A DNA stretch of 64,000 nucleotides from Sphingopyxis terrae subsp. terrae NBRC 15098 (lineage in GTDB: Bacteria > Pseudomonadota > Alphaproteobacteria > Sphingomonadales > Sphingomonadaceae): contig NZ_CP013342.1 of assembly GCF_001610975.1 (NCBI RefSeq), forward strand, positions 3,357,001 through 3,421,000, given 5' to 3'. The notes under the pieces were generated by a model that saw only the letters and a program-made list of their open reading frames with translations, did no database searches and was not told where the DNA came from. Positions within the stretch are counted from its first letter, which is position 1, and each line of letters begins with the position of its first letter. Below, one piece after another: positions 26,405 to 35,362 of this stretch. Made by a program: the position numbers and the translations under genes.

Positions 26405-27199
26405 ATGACCAGACTGACGCCAATTGCAGTCGAGAAGCCTTGGGGCCGAACAAGCCTGCCGGCACCATTCGACAGGATGCGAGGCCGCCGCATTGGGGAG
26501 ATATGGTTTCCGGGTCCCGAGGGGCAGCGGCTGCCGCTGCTAATCAAATATCTGTTCACGTCGGAGAAGCTCTCGGTTCAGGTGCATCCCTCGGATGCAC
26601 AGGCCATCGCCCTCGGCCTCCCTGCCGGCAAGGAGGAATGTTGGTACATCCTCGACGCGAAACCCGGGGCGCGGCTCGGCATCGGCGTTCGGACGCGGCT
26701 ATCGAAGGCGCGCTTGCGCGAGGCCGCGCTTTCGGGTGAGATCGAGACGCTGATGCAATGGCACCTCGCGGAGCCCGGGATGTTGTTCCATATTCCGCCG
26801 GGTACTATCCATGCCATCGGGGCGGATATCTCACTCATCGAGATCCAGCAGAACATCGACGTTACCTATCGCCTCTACGACTACGGCCGCCCGCGCGAGC
26901 TCCATCTCGCCGAGGGCGTCGATGTCGCCGACCCTTCACCCTACCCGCCGTCGCGTCAAACCTCTGTAGATCCGTCGCGCAGCGCTATCCTGCTCCACGC
27001 CGAGCACTTCACGCTCGCCCAAATTACCGGTGACGACATGTCCTTCATACCGCGTGATGCTTGTCTATACATCGCTCCGATCGAGGGTCGCATTCGCATT
27101 GGCGGAAAGGCAATCAGTGCGGGCGAATGCGCGCTGGCTGCTTCAAACGCAGAAATTGACTTGCGCGATTGCGCGCGCGCACTCGTAGCGTGGTCATGA
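26405..27199 (+). CDS. Class I mannose-6-phosphate isomerase
   Basis: The start at 26405 gives 264 residues beginning MTRLTPIAVEKPWGRTSL, the usual start of the short bacterial phosphomannose isomerases. An open frame runs back to 26156 but lacks family sequence. Zinc-site residues are present: Gln and His in VQVHPSD, Glu in GKEECWYIL, and His in GTIHAIGADISLIEIQQN. The enzyme interconverts fructose-6-phosphate and mannose-6-phosphate. It converges with a ROK sugar kinase, which could supply fructose-6-phosphate, and the window also has a phosphomannomutase-like phosphatase, a GT4 and two GH130 enzymes, so it may feed mannoside metabolism. Confidence 0.9.
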   Translation: MTRLTPIAVEKPWGRTSLPAPFDRMRGRRIGEIWFPGPEGQRLPLLIKYLFTSEKLSVQVHPSDAQAIALGLPAGKEECWYILDAKPGARLGIGVRTRLSKARLREAALSGEIETLMQWHLAEPGMLFHIPPGTIHAIGADISLIEIQQNIDVTYRLYDYGRPRELHLAEGVDVADPSPYPPSRQTSVDPSRSAILLHAEHFTLAQITGDDMSFIPRDACLYIAPIEGRIRIGGKAISAGECALAASNAEIDLRDCARALVAWS

Positions 27200-27232
27200 C
27201 ACCCAAAGCCGGTGGTCGTTCGCTTCCGCCGG

Positions 27233-28114
27233 TCAACTTTCAGCCCAGGAAGCAGTCCTGCTAATTGCCAGTGCGCCAAGCAGGCCAGAGTCGTTTCCGA
27301 GCATGGGGGGAACAATGACCTTTTGCGCATCGCCAGCGAAATAGCCGTTTGATCCGGCGGACGCCTCGTCGCGAATACGCTCGATCAATCCTGGGGTCTC
27401 CATCACGCCTCCCCCAAATATGATGCGTGCAGGCTCAAGGATCGCTTGAAAAGTTGTCACCGCTTGCGCGAGGTACCAGGCGATCATCTCGTGACCGACA
27501 TGATCGGACGGCAAGTGGGACAGAGAGCTCCCCCAACGCGCCTTGATCGATGGACCCGCAGCCAGTCCCTCAAGACAGTCGCCGTGAAATGGGCAGTGTC
27601 CGGTAAAATCCCTGTCGGCCGGGTGGCGCGGCATGCGAATGTGCCCCATTTCGGGGTGGCTGACGCCGCGGATTAATTGCCCGCCGACTATCGCTCCGCC
27701 GCCGATACCGGTTCCGACCGTAAGGTAGAGCGAGGATTGTGTCCCTGCGCCGGCGCCCCACATCCATTCGCTGAGCGCGGCGCCGTTGACGTCCGTATCG
27801 ATCGCGACGGGACAGCCAAGCGCGCGGCCGAACGGTCCTGCCATATCGGTATTGCTCCAGCCGGACTTGGTGGTCCCGGTGATATGTCCCCATTTCGGCG
27901 ATGCGGGATCGAGATCAAGCGGACCGAAGCTGGCAATCCCCGCCGCGCGATAATTGCCGCTCTGCTGCCGAAGCCACTCAATCGCCGCCGGGATCACTTC
28001 CTGCGGACAGGTGGTTTCGATGCGCGTCCGCGCCAAGATCCGACGTGAGCCATCCGCGACCCCGACGACAAATTTGGTACCTCCCGCCTCGATGAGTGCA
28101 AATTTGCCGTCCAT
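27233..28114 (-). CDS. ROK-family sugar kinase (fructokinase-like)
   Basis: Started at 28114 (293 residues, MDGKFALIEAGGTKFVVGV). The ATP phosphate-binding EAGGTK loop, the VAIDTDVNGAALSEW catalytic region with its Asp, and GTGIGGGAIVGG are typical of ROK kinases. The His/Cys zinc cluster HPEMGHIRMPRH...HCPFHGDCLEG is the type found in bacterial fructokinases. Expected reaction: fructose (possibly mannose or glucose) to its 6-phosphate. It is tail-to-tail with mannose-6-phosphate isomerase, 33 bases apart, fitting a shared fructose-mannose route. Confidence 0.87.
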   Translation of the reverse strand: MDGKFALIEAGGTKFVVGVADGSRRILARTRIETTCPQEVIPAAIEWLRQQSGNYRAAGIASFGPLDLDPASPKWGHITGTTKSGWSNTDMAGPFGRALGCPVAIDTDVNGAALSEWMWGAGAGTQSSLYLTVGTGIGGGAIVGGQLIRGVSHPEMGHIRMPRHPADRDFTGHCPFHGDCLEGLAAGPSIKARWGSSLSHLPSDHVGHEMIAWYLAQAVTTFQAILEPARIIFGGGVMETPGLIERIRDEASAGSNGYFAGDAQKVIVPPMLGNDSGLLGALAISRTASWAES

Positions 28115-28396
28115 GACCTCGGTAATCCCTCTCCCATTCTCTCGTGACCGAAACCGCGACATCGGCCCCGCCCCTCGCCAGCGCCCCGGCCGCTATCGCG
28201 GCGGCCCCTTCGGGGCAAACTACGCAGCAGCGCACGTCTCCGGCGCGCAGCACGTCCAGCATATCGCATTTTGCGTCGATCGGATAAGGCGTAAAGCAGC
28301 ATTAGAAGCGCGGACTCGGCGCGACCTCCGCGGCGCCAAGCGCCGCCAGCTGTCCGACGGTGCAGCTTTCGGCCGTGACGGAGCGGTTGCGAGCGA

Positions 28397-28715
28397 CATC
28401 TGTTCCGACAGCACCGTGACCTTGGCTTCGGAAAACGCGTCGTCGGGCCCGGAGGCAAGGATATCGTTGATGAGCTGTTTCGGGCCGTCATGCTCGACAT
28501 AGGCCTCCTTCAAGAGATCGTCGTCGATCTTGCCCTTGAGCGCCGATAAAAGACCTCCTCCTCGATCTGGGCGTGGATCATGAGCTCGGTACAGATTGTG
28601 TCGGCGATTTTTGCCTTGCGGTCGGCCCCTTGCGCCTTCTCGAATTCCTCGAACAACGCTTCGACTGCGAGATGATCTGCTGCGAGGATATGGGTGGCGT
28701 GGTCGCCCCCTGCAC
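28397..28715 (-). pseudogene. Frameshifted hemerythrin-domain protein gene
   Basis: On the minus strand one frame reads DHATHILAADHLAVEALFEE then IHAQIEEEVFY. The neighbouring frame continues ALKGKIDDDLLKEAYVEHDG and PDDAFSEAKVTVLSEQM. Together they are the core of a bacterial hemerythrin (HHE) protein. The join near 28545 is explained by loss of one C in the codon expected for Pro (TATCGG where TATCCGG would keep the frame). The last helix with its iron ligands is also missing. It is therefore a recent pseudogene; an intact hemerythrin is at 47430. The 230 bases between it and the ROK gene hold nothing I recognise. Confidence 0.7.
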
Positions 28716-28854
28716 CACGGAGCCAAGTCCAAGGCCTCGACGCGCAAAAATGTGAAACACTGCCAACACCTCGGGGCGCATCCTGGTTTTGTGGCCGACG
28801 CGAAACTCTGCCTGCCCCGGGGCATTGGGATAAAGGGGAATTGAGAGGTTTATC

Positions 28855-29364
28855 ATGATCTTTGACACATGGGACGAGGTGTTGCGCGTCTTATTCCTGG
28901 GCGCCTCGGCTTATATCGCGCTGATTGCGATATTGCGGTTCAGCGGCAAGCGCACCTTGGCGAAGATGAGCGCGTTTGATCTTGTGGTGACCGTTGCGCT
29001 CGGTTCGACCCTCGCCACCATATTGCTAAGCCGCGACGTTGCTCTGGTGGAAGGCGTAACCGCCTTGATGACGCTGGTCGTGCTGCAATATGCGATAGCG
29101 GCTCTTGCGGTCCGCTGGCGCTTTGCCGAGCGATTGGCAAAATCGGATCCTCGGACGCTGCTCAAGGACGGCGTGATCGACACCGAAGCCTTAAAGCGCG
29201 AACGGGTCACCCGGGATGAAGTCCTTTGCGCTATACGAAGCCAAGGTTTTGGTGACATCGCGGACATTGCGTCCGTGGTACTCGAGACGGATGGTAGCTT
29301 CAGCGTCGTGTCCCGCGCGCGCGCTGGCACGCGATCCGCGCTACCAACGGCAGGAAGCCGTTAG
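28855..29364 (+). CDS. DUF421 (YetF-like) membrane protein
   Basis: A 169-residue protein with two or three hydrophobic helices in residues 10-95 (LFLGASAYIALIAILRF, AFDLVVTVALGSTLATILL, ALMTLVVLQYAIAALAV) and a soluble C-terminal domain beginning SDPRTLLKDGVIDTEALKRE. FSGKRTLAKMSAFDLVVTVA is the DUF421 hallmark. Function is unknown in the family, although YetF-type proteins are often stress-induced. Only two bases separate it from the DUF202 gene, so they form an operon. It is shorter than the Bacillus homologues. Confidence 0.85.
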   Translation: MIFDTWDEVLRVLFLGASAYIALIAILRFSGKRTLAKMSAFDLVVTVALGSTLATILLSRDVALVEGVTALMTLVVLQYAIAALAVRWRFAERLAKSDPRTLLKDGVIDTEALKRERVTRDEVLCAIRSQGFGDIADIASVVLETDGSFSVVSRARAGTRSALPTAGSR

Positions 29365-29366
29365 GA

Positions 29367-29744
29367 ATGAGCGCGCAAGAGCGAACCGACCTTGCCCAAA
29401 ATCGCACCGAGCTGGCGGAAGACCGCACGGTGTTGGCGCATGAGCGGAGCTTCGCGGGATGGGTACGCACCGGGATGGCAGCGGTGGGACTTGGCCTCGG
29501 CTTCAACGCGCTCTTCAGGACGATGGAGCCCAGCTGGATGCCGAAGGCGATCGCCACGAGCTTTCTACTGACAGCCATTTATATTTTCGTTTCGGCCGAG
29601 CGGCGCGCGCGCACGATCATTGCCAAGCTGGAGCCGCATAATGTGACTGTCTTGAGGCCCATGCGCATCCGGCTACTCGCTTGGGCCTTGGCAGCGGCCA
29701 GGGCAGCTCTCGTCGCTGCGCTCTGGCTTGCCGCTCTAAAATAA
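29367..29744 (+). CDS. DUF202 (YidH-like) small membrane protein
   Basis: A 125-residue protein with a polar N-terminus of repeating RTxLAxxRT units (RTDLAQNRTELAEDRTVLAH) and then three hydrophobic helices. The pattern LAHERSFAGWVRTGMAAVGLGL identifies the DUF202 family of inner-membrane proteins of unknown function. Its ATG is two bases after the DUF421 stop, so the two are co-translated. Confidence 0.85.
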   Translation: MSAQERTDLAQNRTELAEDRTVLAHERSFAGWVRTGMAAVGLGLGFNALFRTMEPSWMPKAIATSFLLTAIYIFVSAERRARTIIAKLEPHNVTVLRPMRIRLLAWALAAARAALVAALWLAALK

Positions 29745-29887
29745 AGCTCGTCGTCCCTTAGCGGATGCTCGAAATGCCCGCTCGCCAGGCCACATCTATA
29801 CACTTCGCGGTTTGGCCACCGGTCGCAACCACTCTCGCGCAGACCGGCGTATTGCGACGTCGCGCTTTCTTGTACGAAGATCGTCGA

Positions 29888-31138
29888 TCAAGCTTGTCGG
29901 CGGCGCACGATATAGTCGACGACGGGACCCGCGGTGAAGCCGTGGACGACGGTCGATAGCAGGATCGTGAGCGCGATTGTCGCCCAGATTTGCCCCTCGT
30001 TCACCAGCTCCAAGTGGCTGGCCGCAAAGGCAAGATAGTAGATCGAGCCGATGCCCCGCACTCCATAGAAAGCGATCACGAGCCGATCTGACCATGGGAG
30101 TCCGGTTCGCAGCAGGCTAATCCAGCCGGCCCCGGGGCGCACGATGAACAGCAGCGCAACCGCAATGGCCGCATGCGCCCAGTCGAGTTCGCCGAACAAG
30201 CGCGGAAAGGTAGCGCCGATGAGAATGAGGAGCATCGCGGTCAGCGCAAGTTCGATGGCTTCGTTGAAGCCGTGAAGCTCGGCGTGGAATGCGTGTTCCA
30301 CTTCGACCCGGCGAAGAACGACGCCCGCGACGAAACAGGCGATGAAGCCATAGCCTTCAGCAAGCTCGGTAGCGCCGTAGCAGAGGAGCACTGCAGCGAT
30401 GGCCAAAACGCCGGACGCTGTGTCGGCGAGAACATTGTCGCGCGGGATAACGAACAGCACGCGCGCCAGACCCCACCCGACCAAGGCACCGCCCGCAACG
30501 CCGACGCCGATCCGATACACAACGTCGACCAGGAGCCATTCGCCGAGCATGGCGGCCGAGAGGCCCGACGTGCCGGCGAGCAACGCAAGATAGACGAACG
30601 GGAAGGCAAGCCCGTCGTTCAGGCCCGCTTCAGTCGTGAGAGCAAAGCGCACCGGATGCTCTCCGCCCTCGGTCGGCGGCCCGACCTGAACCTCGCCCGC
30701 GAGCACAGGGTCGGTCGGCGCGAGCACCGCGCCTAGGACAAGCGCTCCCGCGAGGGTCATTCCGGCAAAGGCGAATCCCATAACGGTCACCGCGCCAATT
30801 GTTAGCGGCATCGCGATCACCAGAAGCCAGATCGTCGGCAGCCACCGCCGATAGTCGGTCACATTGTCGATTCGGATGCCGGTACCGAACAGGGCAACGA
30901 CGACCGCCATCTCGCTGACCAACTCCCAAAACAGCGGCGCTTCGCGCGGATCGAGGGTCCGCGATAGATCGGGGAGTATCCAGTGGATCGCGATGCCGAA
31001 CAGAATCAACAGCGCCGACGCCGCCGGCTCGCGCCCGGAGAAGAAGCGGGGAAGCCAGAATGCGGCGATAATACCCGCACCGACAAGCGCCATCGCGAGA
31101 TGATAGCCGTTAGCACCAAAAAAAGGTTGCTCGTTCAT
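29888..31138 (-). CDS. Na+/H+ antiporter, CPA1/NhaP type
   Basis: A 416-residue protein with about twelve hydrophobic segments, of cation:proton antiporter family 1. VLGAVLAPTDPVLAGEVQVG and LTTEAGLNDGLAFPFVYLAL are the conserved core helices, with the Asp that binds the ion in the second. It exports Na+ (or K+) for protons and so contributes to pH and salt homeostasis. A perfect EcfG-type promoter lies 33 bases upstream (31171-31196, minus strand), so induction by the general stress response is likely. It converges with the DUF421/DUF202 pair. Confidence 0.9.
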   Translation of the reverse strand: MNEQPFFGANGYHLAMALVGAGIIAAFWLPRFFSGREPAASALLILFGIAIHWILPDLSRTLDPREAPLFWELVSEMAVVVALFGTGIRIDNVTDYRRWLPTIWLLVIAMPLTIGAVTVMGFAFAGMTLAGALVLGAVLAPTDPVLAGEVQVGPPTEGGEHPVRFALTTEAGLNDGLAFPFVYLALLAGTSGLSAAMLGEWLLVDVVYRIGVGVAGGALVGWGLARVLFVIPRDNVLADTASGVLAIAAVLLCYGATELAEGYGFIACFVAGVVLRRVEVEHAFHAELHGFNEAIELALTAMLLILIGATFPRLFGELDWAHAAIAVALLFIVRPGAGWISLLRTGLPWSDRLVIAFYGVRGIGSIYYLAFAASHLELVNEGQIWATIALTILLSTVVHGFTAGPVVDYIVRRRQA

Positions 31139-31609
31139 TTATCCCGCGCTGGCATTGAAAGAGAACTGGAAACGATGTGCCGACCAAGACTGTTCCCTAA
31201 GATGCGGGCAATTTTTGGTCCTTGCGACCGGTTCGGCCAAACCGTCGAAAGCGTCCAGGGGGCCGTGCATGCGAGGGAAAGAATGATGTCGATCGGGGCA
31301 AGGGCCGACGACACGCCGGTCGACAGGACAGGATGGCAGCGCAGTTCATCGGTTTGGATGCGACCAGCGGAGCAAGGCACGACGCGGCGCGCGTGTCGAT
31401 CTTGACGCCGAGACTTTTCCGATAAGCCTCGCATCTACTGCGCGCGGGGGCTAGGCTGGCTCAGCCCCGCCCGCGGGAAGTGCCTCTCTTGGCGCCCCTC
31501 TCTCAACACCCTTGGCTGTCCGCGTCCCTATCGCTCGTTGCCCGTGCGAGCGCGCGGCGCGACGCTCCTTCGCCCTCACCACCTTGGCGGCGCCAGATAA
31601 AGCGTGCTT
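31139..31609. other. Intergenic region upstream of the antiporter gene
   Basis: About 470 bases. The left end holds the EcfG-type promoter of the antiporter (31171-31196). A GC-rich inverted repeat around 31445-31480 could be a terminator-like hairpin for the small gene that follows, but it has no T run. I see no coding region. Confidence 0.45.
31171..31196 (-). promoter_or_regulatory. EcfG-type general-stress promoter of the antiporter gene
   Basis: On the minus strand it reads GGAAC (31196-31192), a 17-base spacer, then CGTT (31174-31171). This is an exact match to the alphaproteobacterial EcfG consensus GGAAC-N16/17-CGTT, and it ends 33 bases before the ATG at 31138. Confidence 0.65.
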
Positions 31610-31867
31610 TCAGCCTGCTGCCGTCGGCGGATGAAATGATGGCGGCGCGTTCGCACGATCTGGCGCGGCGCCGTGGAGCTTCCAGAGATTGGCTTCGGTC
31701 TTGCTCATCCGGACCAGGAGCTTCTCGCCATCCCACAGTTCGACTTCGCTGCTCCCACGTTCGTTGAGCGCAGCCTGAAACGCCTGATAGGGATCGTCGG
31801 CCCGGAATTCGATGCGGCGCGGGTCCGCTTCGCCGCCTTCGAGCAGCACGAGTTGGTAGTGGCGCAT
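31610..31867 (-). CDS. Small conserved-looking hypothetical protein
   Basis: I place the start at 31867 (AGGAA five bases upstream), giving 85 residues beginning MRHYQLVLLEGGEADPRRIE. An upstream ATG at 31954 has no signal. The protein is acidic and soluble, with alternating strands (YQLVLLEGG, VELWDGEKLLVRM) that suggest a small alpha/beta fold. I do not recognise the family. It stands alone between the antiporter and the oxidoreductase, on the same strand as both. Confidence 0.6.
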   Translation of the reverse strand: MRHYQLVLLEGGEADPRRIEFRADDPYQAFQAALNERGSSEVELWDGEKLLVRMSKTEANLWKLHGAAPDRANAPPSFHPPTAAG

Positions 31868-32067
31868 ATCAGTTCCTTCCCGCCGTGAGCGAGCGCGACC
31901 CTGCTCCCAGCACAACGCACCGGCAAAGGAACGCGAAAATATGGAGCGCGGCAATCTGCCGAAATCAAGGGATGCGGACCATAATGGCTCCGACGTCGAG
32001 CCTCACTAGCAGATTTGGGCGGTGCTAACGAGAAATTCGTGTTGATCGAGATCAACCGGCGTAGCTT

Positions 32068-33048
32068 TCAGCGCTGATCTGCCATGGCATGGCCTTCGCC
32101 TTCCCGCAGCCAGTTGTGAAGCCGCGTGGCCGCAGCAGCGCCCTGGCCCGTCGCGGTGCTGATCTGGTCGAGCCCAGCGAGCACGTCGCCGGCGCCATAA
32201 ACGCCGGGCATCAGCGGCTCGGCAAAAGCGTCGGCGGGAAGGCAGCGATTGGCATCGCCGTCGAGCCCCAGCCCTGCGAGCAACTCGCTGCGCGGCTCGG
32301 ACCCAAGCGCGGGGTAGAGGGTGTCGAAGATCAGCGGCTCGGCCACACCGGCCAGCACGACCTCGATGCGTCCGCCGCGGTGGGCGAGACGCAGCAACTG
32401 GCGCTCCTCGATCCGGACGTCGCTTGCCGCAAGCTCGGCGCGCTGTCCGGAGGTCAGCGCAACGCGCCATTTGGGAATCAGCGTCACATCGTCGCTATAT
32501 TGCTTGAGGAACATGGCCTCGGCGGCGCCGTGAAGGTCTGAGCCGAGCACCGCGATCCTGCGGCCGCGATGTTCGAACCCGTCGCAGATCGGGCAATAGC
32601 GCAGCGCGCCGGTGCGAACGGCTTCGTCATGCTCGCCCTCGGCAAGCATGGCCTCATTGGTGACGACCCCGGTCGCGAGGATCAGCCCACGCACCCTATA
32701 GCAGCCGCCGTCCGCCAATACCGCCTCGAAGAGATTGCTCTCCGGAATCCGGGCGAGCCTCTCGACCCGGGCGCGTTCGATGATCGCACCATAACGCTCC
32801 CCCTGTTCGGCGAGGCGCGCGACGAGCTCGGCCCCCGATATCCCTTCCGGAAAGCCGGGCACGTTCCAGGCCATCGGCGCGCCGAGCGCACGCGAGCGAC
32901 CGTCGTGAAGCACGCGCACGCGGCGGCGGTAGCGCGCGAGATAAAGCGCCGCCGTAAGTCCCGCCGGCCCAGCGCCGATGACGAGCGCGTCGCAATCGGG
33001 TGCCGGGCGCGCGCCGCCCCCGGGCCTGGTGCCGCCCGCCGGCGTCAT
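32068..33048 (-). CDS. Thioredoxin-reductase-like FAD/NAD(P)H oxidoreductase
   Basis: A 326-residue class II pyridine nucleotide-disulfide oxidoreductase. It has the FAD GxGxxG motif near the N-terminus (VIGAGPAGLTAALYLARY), the redox CPIC pair in YCPICDGFEHRG at ~150, a second nucleotide-binding site (IAVLGSDLHGAAEA, lacking the canonical glycines), and the C-terminal FAD motif GVYGAGDVLAGLDQIS. No thioredoxin gene is nearby, so the partner is unknown. The ATG overlaps the MgtC-like stop (33045-33048), making it the last gene of the phosphatase/NnrD/MgtC operon. Confidence 0.87.
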   Translation of the reverse strand: MTPAGGTRPGGGARPAPDCDALVIGAGPAGLTAALYLARYRRRVRVLHDGRSRALGAPMAWNVPGFPEGISGAELVARLAEQGERYGAIIERARVERLARIPESNLFEAVLADGGCYRVRGLILATGVVTNEAMLAEGEHDEAVRTGALRYCPICDGFEHRGRRIAVLGSDLHGAAEAMFLKQYSDDVTLIPKWRVALTSGQRAELAASDVRIEERQLLRLAHRGGRIEVVLAGVAEPLIFDTLYPALGSEPRSELLAGLGLDGDANRCLPADAFAEPLMPGVYGAGDVLAGLDQISTATGQGAAAATRLHNWLREGEGHAMADQR

Positions 33049-33740
33049 CCCTGCTGCGGCCTGATGCCGAAGGAGACGATGCGATCATCCTCAGTGAGCG
33101 CCGCCGCCAGCGCGTCGGCGCGCGTCTCGCGGTAGCCTGAGGCGACCGCGGTAAAACCGGGCGCGCCGCAAGCGCGGCGCTGATCGACGGTGATCGCCTT
33201 CAGCCCATGGTCGTCGAGAAGGGCTCTGACCTCGTCCGAAGCAATGCTCGTCCCCGCCCGATAGTCGAGGGTAACATGGGCGATCCGGCGCTGCGGCGCG
33301 TGGCGCTCGGTAAAACTGACCGCCGCGAGCACAAGGAAAGTCGCGGTGCCACCGAAGATCGCCAGCTCGTGGAAGCCGACCCCGAACAAAATACCGAGCG
33401 TTGCGGTCATCCAAAGCGATGCCGCGGTTGTGAGGCCGCGGACGTTGAAGCCCTCGCGAAAGATCACCCCGCCGCAAAGAAATCCGATGCCGGTGAGCAC
33501 GCCATGCGCCATGCGTACCGGATCGATGCGCACGACATCGGTCGGGGTGTCGGTCAGCCATTCCATCTGGTGGACGGCGGAGAGCATCAGCAGGCAGCAG
33601 GACAGCGCAACGAGGATATGGGTACGCAGGCCCGCGGGGCTTGCGCGATATTCGCGCTCGCCGCCGATGATCGCGCCGGCGAGCACCGCGCCCACGATCG
33701 GCCAGAGCAGGTCGGGGTCGAGCAGGTCGAGTTCAGACAC
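33045..33740 (-). CDS. MgtC/SapB-family membrane protein
   Basis: I place the start at the GTG at 33740 (231 residues, VSELDLLDPDLLW), overlapping the preceding stop by eight bases, rather than at an ATG at 33956 inside the upstream gene. AGAIIGGEREYRASPAGLRTHILVALSCCLLM is the MgtC signature, here split in two parts of a five-helix membrane region. A C-terminal soluble ~80-residue domain follows. Homologues modulate the F-type ATPase or phosphate and magnesium homeostasis, but the function here is open. Confidence 0.87.
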   Translation of the reverse strand: MSELDLLDPDLLWPIVGAVLAGAIIGGEREYRASPAGLRTHILVALSCCLLMLSAVHQMEWLTDTPTDVVRIDPVRMAHGVLTGIGFLCGGVIFREGFNVRGLTTAASLWMTATLGILFGVGFHELAIFGGTATFLVLAAVSFTERHAPQRRIAHVTLDYRAGTSIASDEVRALLDDHGLKAITVDQRRACGAPGFTAVASGYRETRADALAAALTEDDRIVSFGIRPQQG

Positions 33741-34614
33741 CGCGCATGAGTCCCGGAACCAGCGGCGGAAGTTCACGGGCGAGATAGCCGAGCGCCCCCA
33801 TGGTTTCGGAGAGGCGCCGGCCCGCTTCGCCATGCAGCCAAATGCCCCATGCCGAGGCCTGCAGGGGCGAGAGACCCTGCGCGCCGAGCCCGGCGACGAG
33901 CCCCGCCAATATGTCGCCCGACCCGCTTGCCGCGAGGCCGAGCCCGCCGCCGGCATAAGCGAGGCGGCGCCCCTCCGCGACGAGATGGCTCACCGCGCCT
34001 TTCGCCATAACCGCGGCGCCGAAGCGCTCGGCGGCCGCGTTCAGCGCGGCAAGCGGGTCGGCGGCGACCACTTCCTTGTCGATGCCCAGCATAGCGGCGA
34101 GTTCTCCCTCGTGCGGCGTGAGCACCGTGTGCGCAGCGCGCGCGCGGATCGCATGGCGATGCTCGGCAGCTGCGCGCAGCGCGAGCGCGTCGAACAGCAC
34201 GAACATGTCCTCGGGCAGTGACGACAGCAGGGCTCCCAATAGCGTCCGCACACTCTCGGCATCGCTCATTGCGGGACCGAAGACGATGGCGTCATGAAGT
34301 GCCATCTCGGGGAGCAGCAACTCGGTCGCTCCGGGGGCGATCTCGCCCGCGTCGGTCTCCGGCAGCGCCACCACGGCGCAAGAGGGACAGGCAATGCCGA
34401 TCGGAATCACGGCCGAGGCTATCGTGCCGATAGTCACCTTGCCCGCACCAGCGCGGAAGGCGGCCTCGGCGGTGAGCAGCATGCCGCCAGGAACGCGGCG
34501 CCCGCCGCCGATGACGAGCACCCGGCCTCGGCCATTCTTGTCGACATTGTCTTGATGATCGGGGAGCGGGTTCGCCTTCAGCCAGGCGGTGTCGAGCGGG
34601 ACCACCTCAGCCAC
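33733..34614 (-). CDS. nnrD: ADP-dependent NAD(P)H-hydrate dehydratase (NnrD domain only)
   Basis: The GTG at 34614 (293 residues, VAEVVPLDTAWLKANPLPDH) is preferred because it overlaps the phosphatase stop by eight bases, as the next gene junction also does. The protein is the YjeF C-terminal (carbohydrate-kinase-like) dehydratase: KNGRGRVLVIGGGRRVPG, LTPHEGELAAMLG, and GSGDILAGLVAGLGAQG with the catalytic Asp. It repairs damaged hydrated NADH and NADPH at the expense of ADP. The epimerase half found fused in many bacteria is absent and not seen nearby. Confidence 0.87.
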   Translation of the reverse strand: MAEVVPLDTAWLKANPLPDHQDNVDKNGRGRVLVIGGGRRVPGGMLLTAEAAFRAGAGKVTIGTIASAVIPIGIACPSCAVVALPETDAGEIAPGATELLLPEMALHDAIVFGPAMSDAESVRTLLGALLSSLPEDMFVLFDALALRAAAEHRHAIRARAAHTVLTPHEGELAAMLGIDKEVVAADPLAALNAAAERFGAAVMAKGAVSHLVAEGRRLAYAGGGLGLAASGSGDILAGLVAGLGAQGLSPLQASAWGIWLHGEAGRRLSETMGALGYLARELPPLVPGLMRGV

Positions 34615-35362
34615 GCGCGGCCACCATCGCATCGGGTTCGCGGGTGACCGGGACGTCATCCGGCGCGGTGACATTGTAACGCGAGAGAACGAGATTGCCG
34701 TCGCGGCCCGCATCGGGGTCGAACCGGTATTCGGTGATCGCGCAGTTGGCGACATCGCCCTCGCGGTCGATGGCAAGGATTTCCTCCTCACCGAGATTCT
34801 CGATAATGGTGCGCAGACAAAGCACGACCACCTGGTGGGCGACGATCATCACCCGTCGCCCGCCATAATGAAGCGAGACCGTGTCGAGCAGGGAGCGCAG
34901 CCGCAGGATGACGTCGCACCAGCTCTCGCCGCCCGGCGGGCGGTGATAGAATTTACCCAGCGCCAAGCGGAATTCGGCCTGCTCGGGGTGAACATCCTCG
35001 ATCCCGAGCCGCGTGAGACCGTCGAGGATACCGAACTCTTTCTCGCGCAGCCGCTCGTCGACGCAAATTTTCTCGTCCCGCGCGCAGCCGCCAACGTTGC
35101 GGAAAATCTCGGCGGTCTGCACTGCGCGAACATATGGCGAGGCGAGCATGATTTCGGGGCGGTGATCCCTATCGCCCGCGGCGAACCAGGCACCGAGTGC
35201 GCGCGCCTGTTCCTCGCCGAGCGGCGACAGCGGGACGTCGACGTCGCGGTGGTCAAGCGCGATGCGAAGGTCCCCCGCCGCGTCGGCGGCATCGCGCGCG
35301 ACGTTGCCGGCGCTCTGGCCGTGGCGTACCACCCAGAGGAGAGACGGCCAGCGCGGTGTCAT
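34607..35362 (-). CDS. Histidine phosphatase (phosphoglycerate mutase-like) protein
   Basis: A 251-residue member of the histidine phosphatase clan. The catalytic RHG motif is near the N-terminus (LLWVVRHGQSAGNVARD), a second Arg is in SPYVRAVQTAE, the acid/base Glu region in EKEFGILDG, and the second His in RVMIVAHQVVVL. The substrate could be a phosphosugar, phosphoglycerate or nucleotide. It is the first gene of a four-gene operon with overlapping starts and stops. A near-EcfG promoter (GCAAC-N17-CGTT) sits ~30 bases upstream. Confidence 0.87.
   Translation of the reverse strand: MTPRWPSLLWVVRHGQSAGNVARDAADAAGDLRIALDHRDVDVPLSPLGEEQARALGAWFAAGDRDHRPEIMLASPYVRAVQTAEIFRNVGGCARDEKICVDERLREKEFGILDGLTRLGIEDVHPEQAEFRLALGKFYHRPPGGESWCDVILRLRSLLDTVSLHYGGRRVMIVAHQVVVLCLRTIIENLGEEEILAIDREGDVANCAITEYRFDPDAGRDGNLVLSRYNVTAPDDVPVTREPDAMVAARG

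Noticed and set aside
27978..28262. Small minus-strand frame with the phrase CPEGAAAIAAGALARGG
   Set aside because: Overlaps the ROK gene start in another frame; no convincing family or initiation signal.
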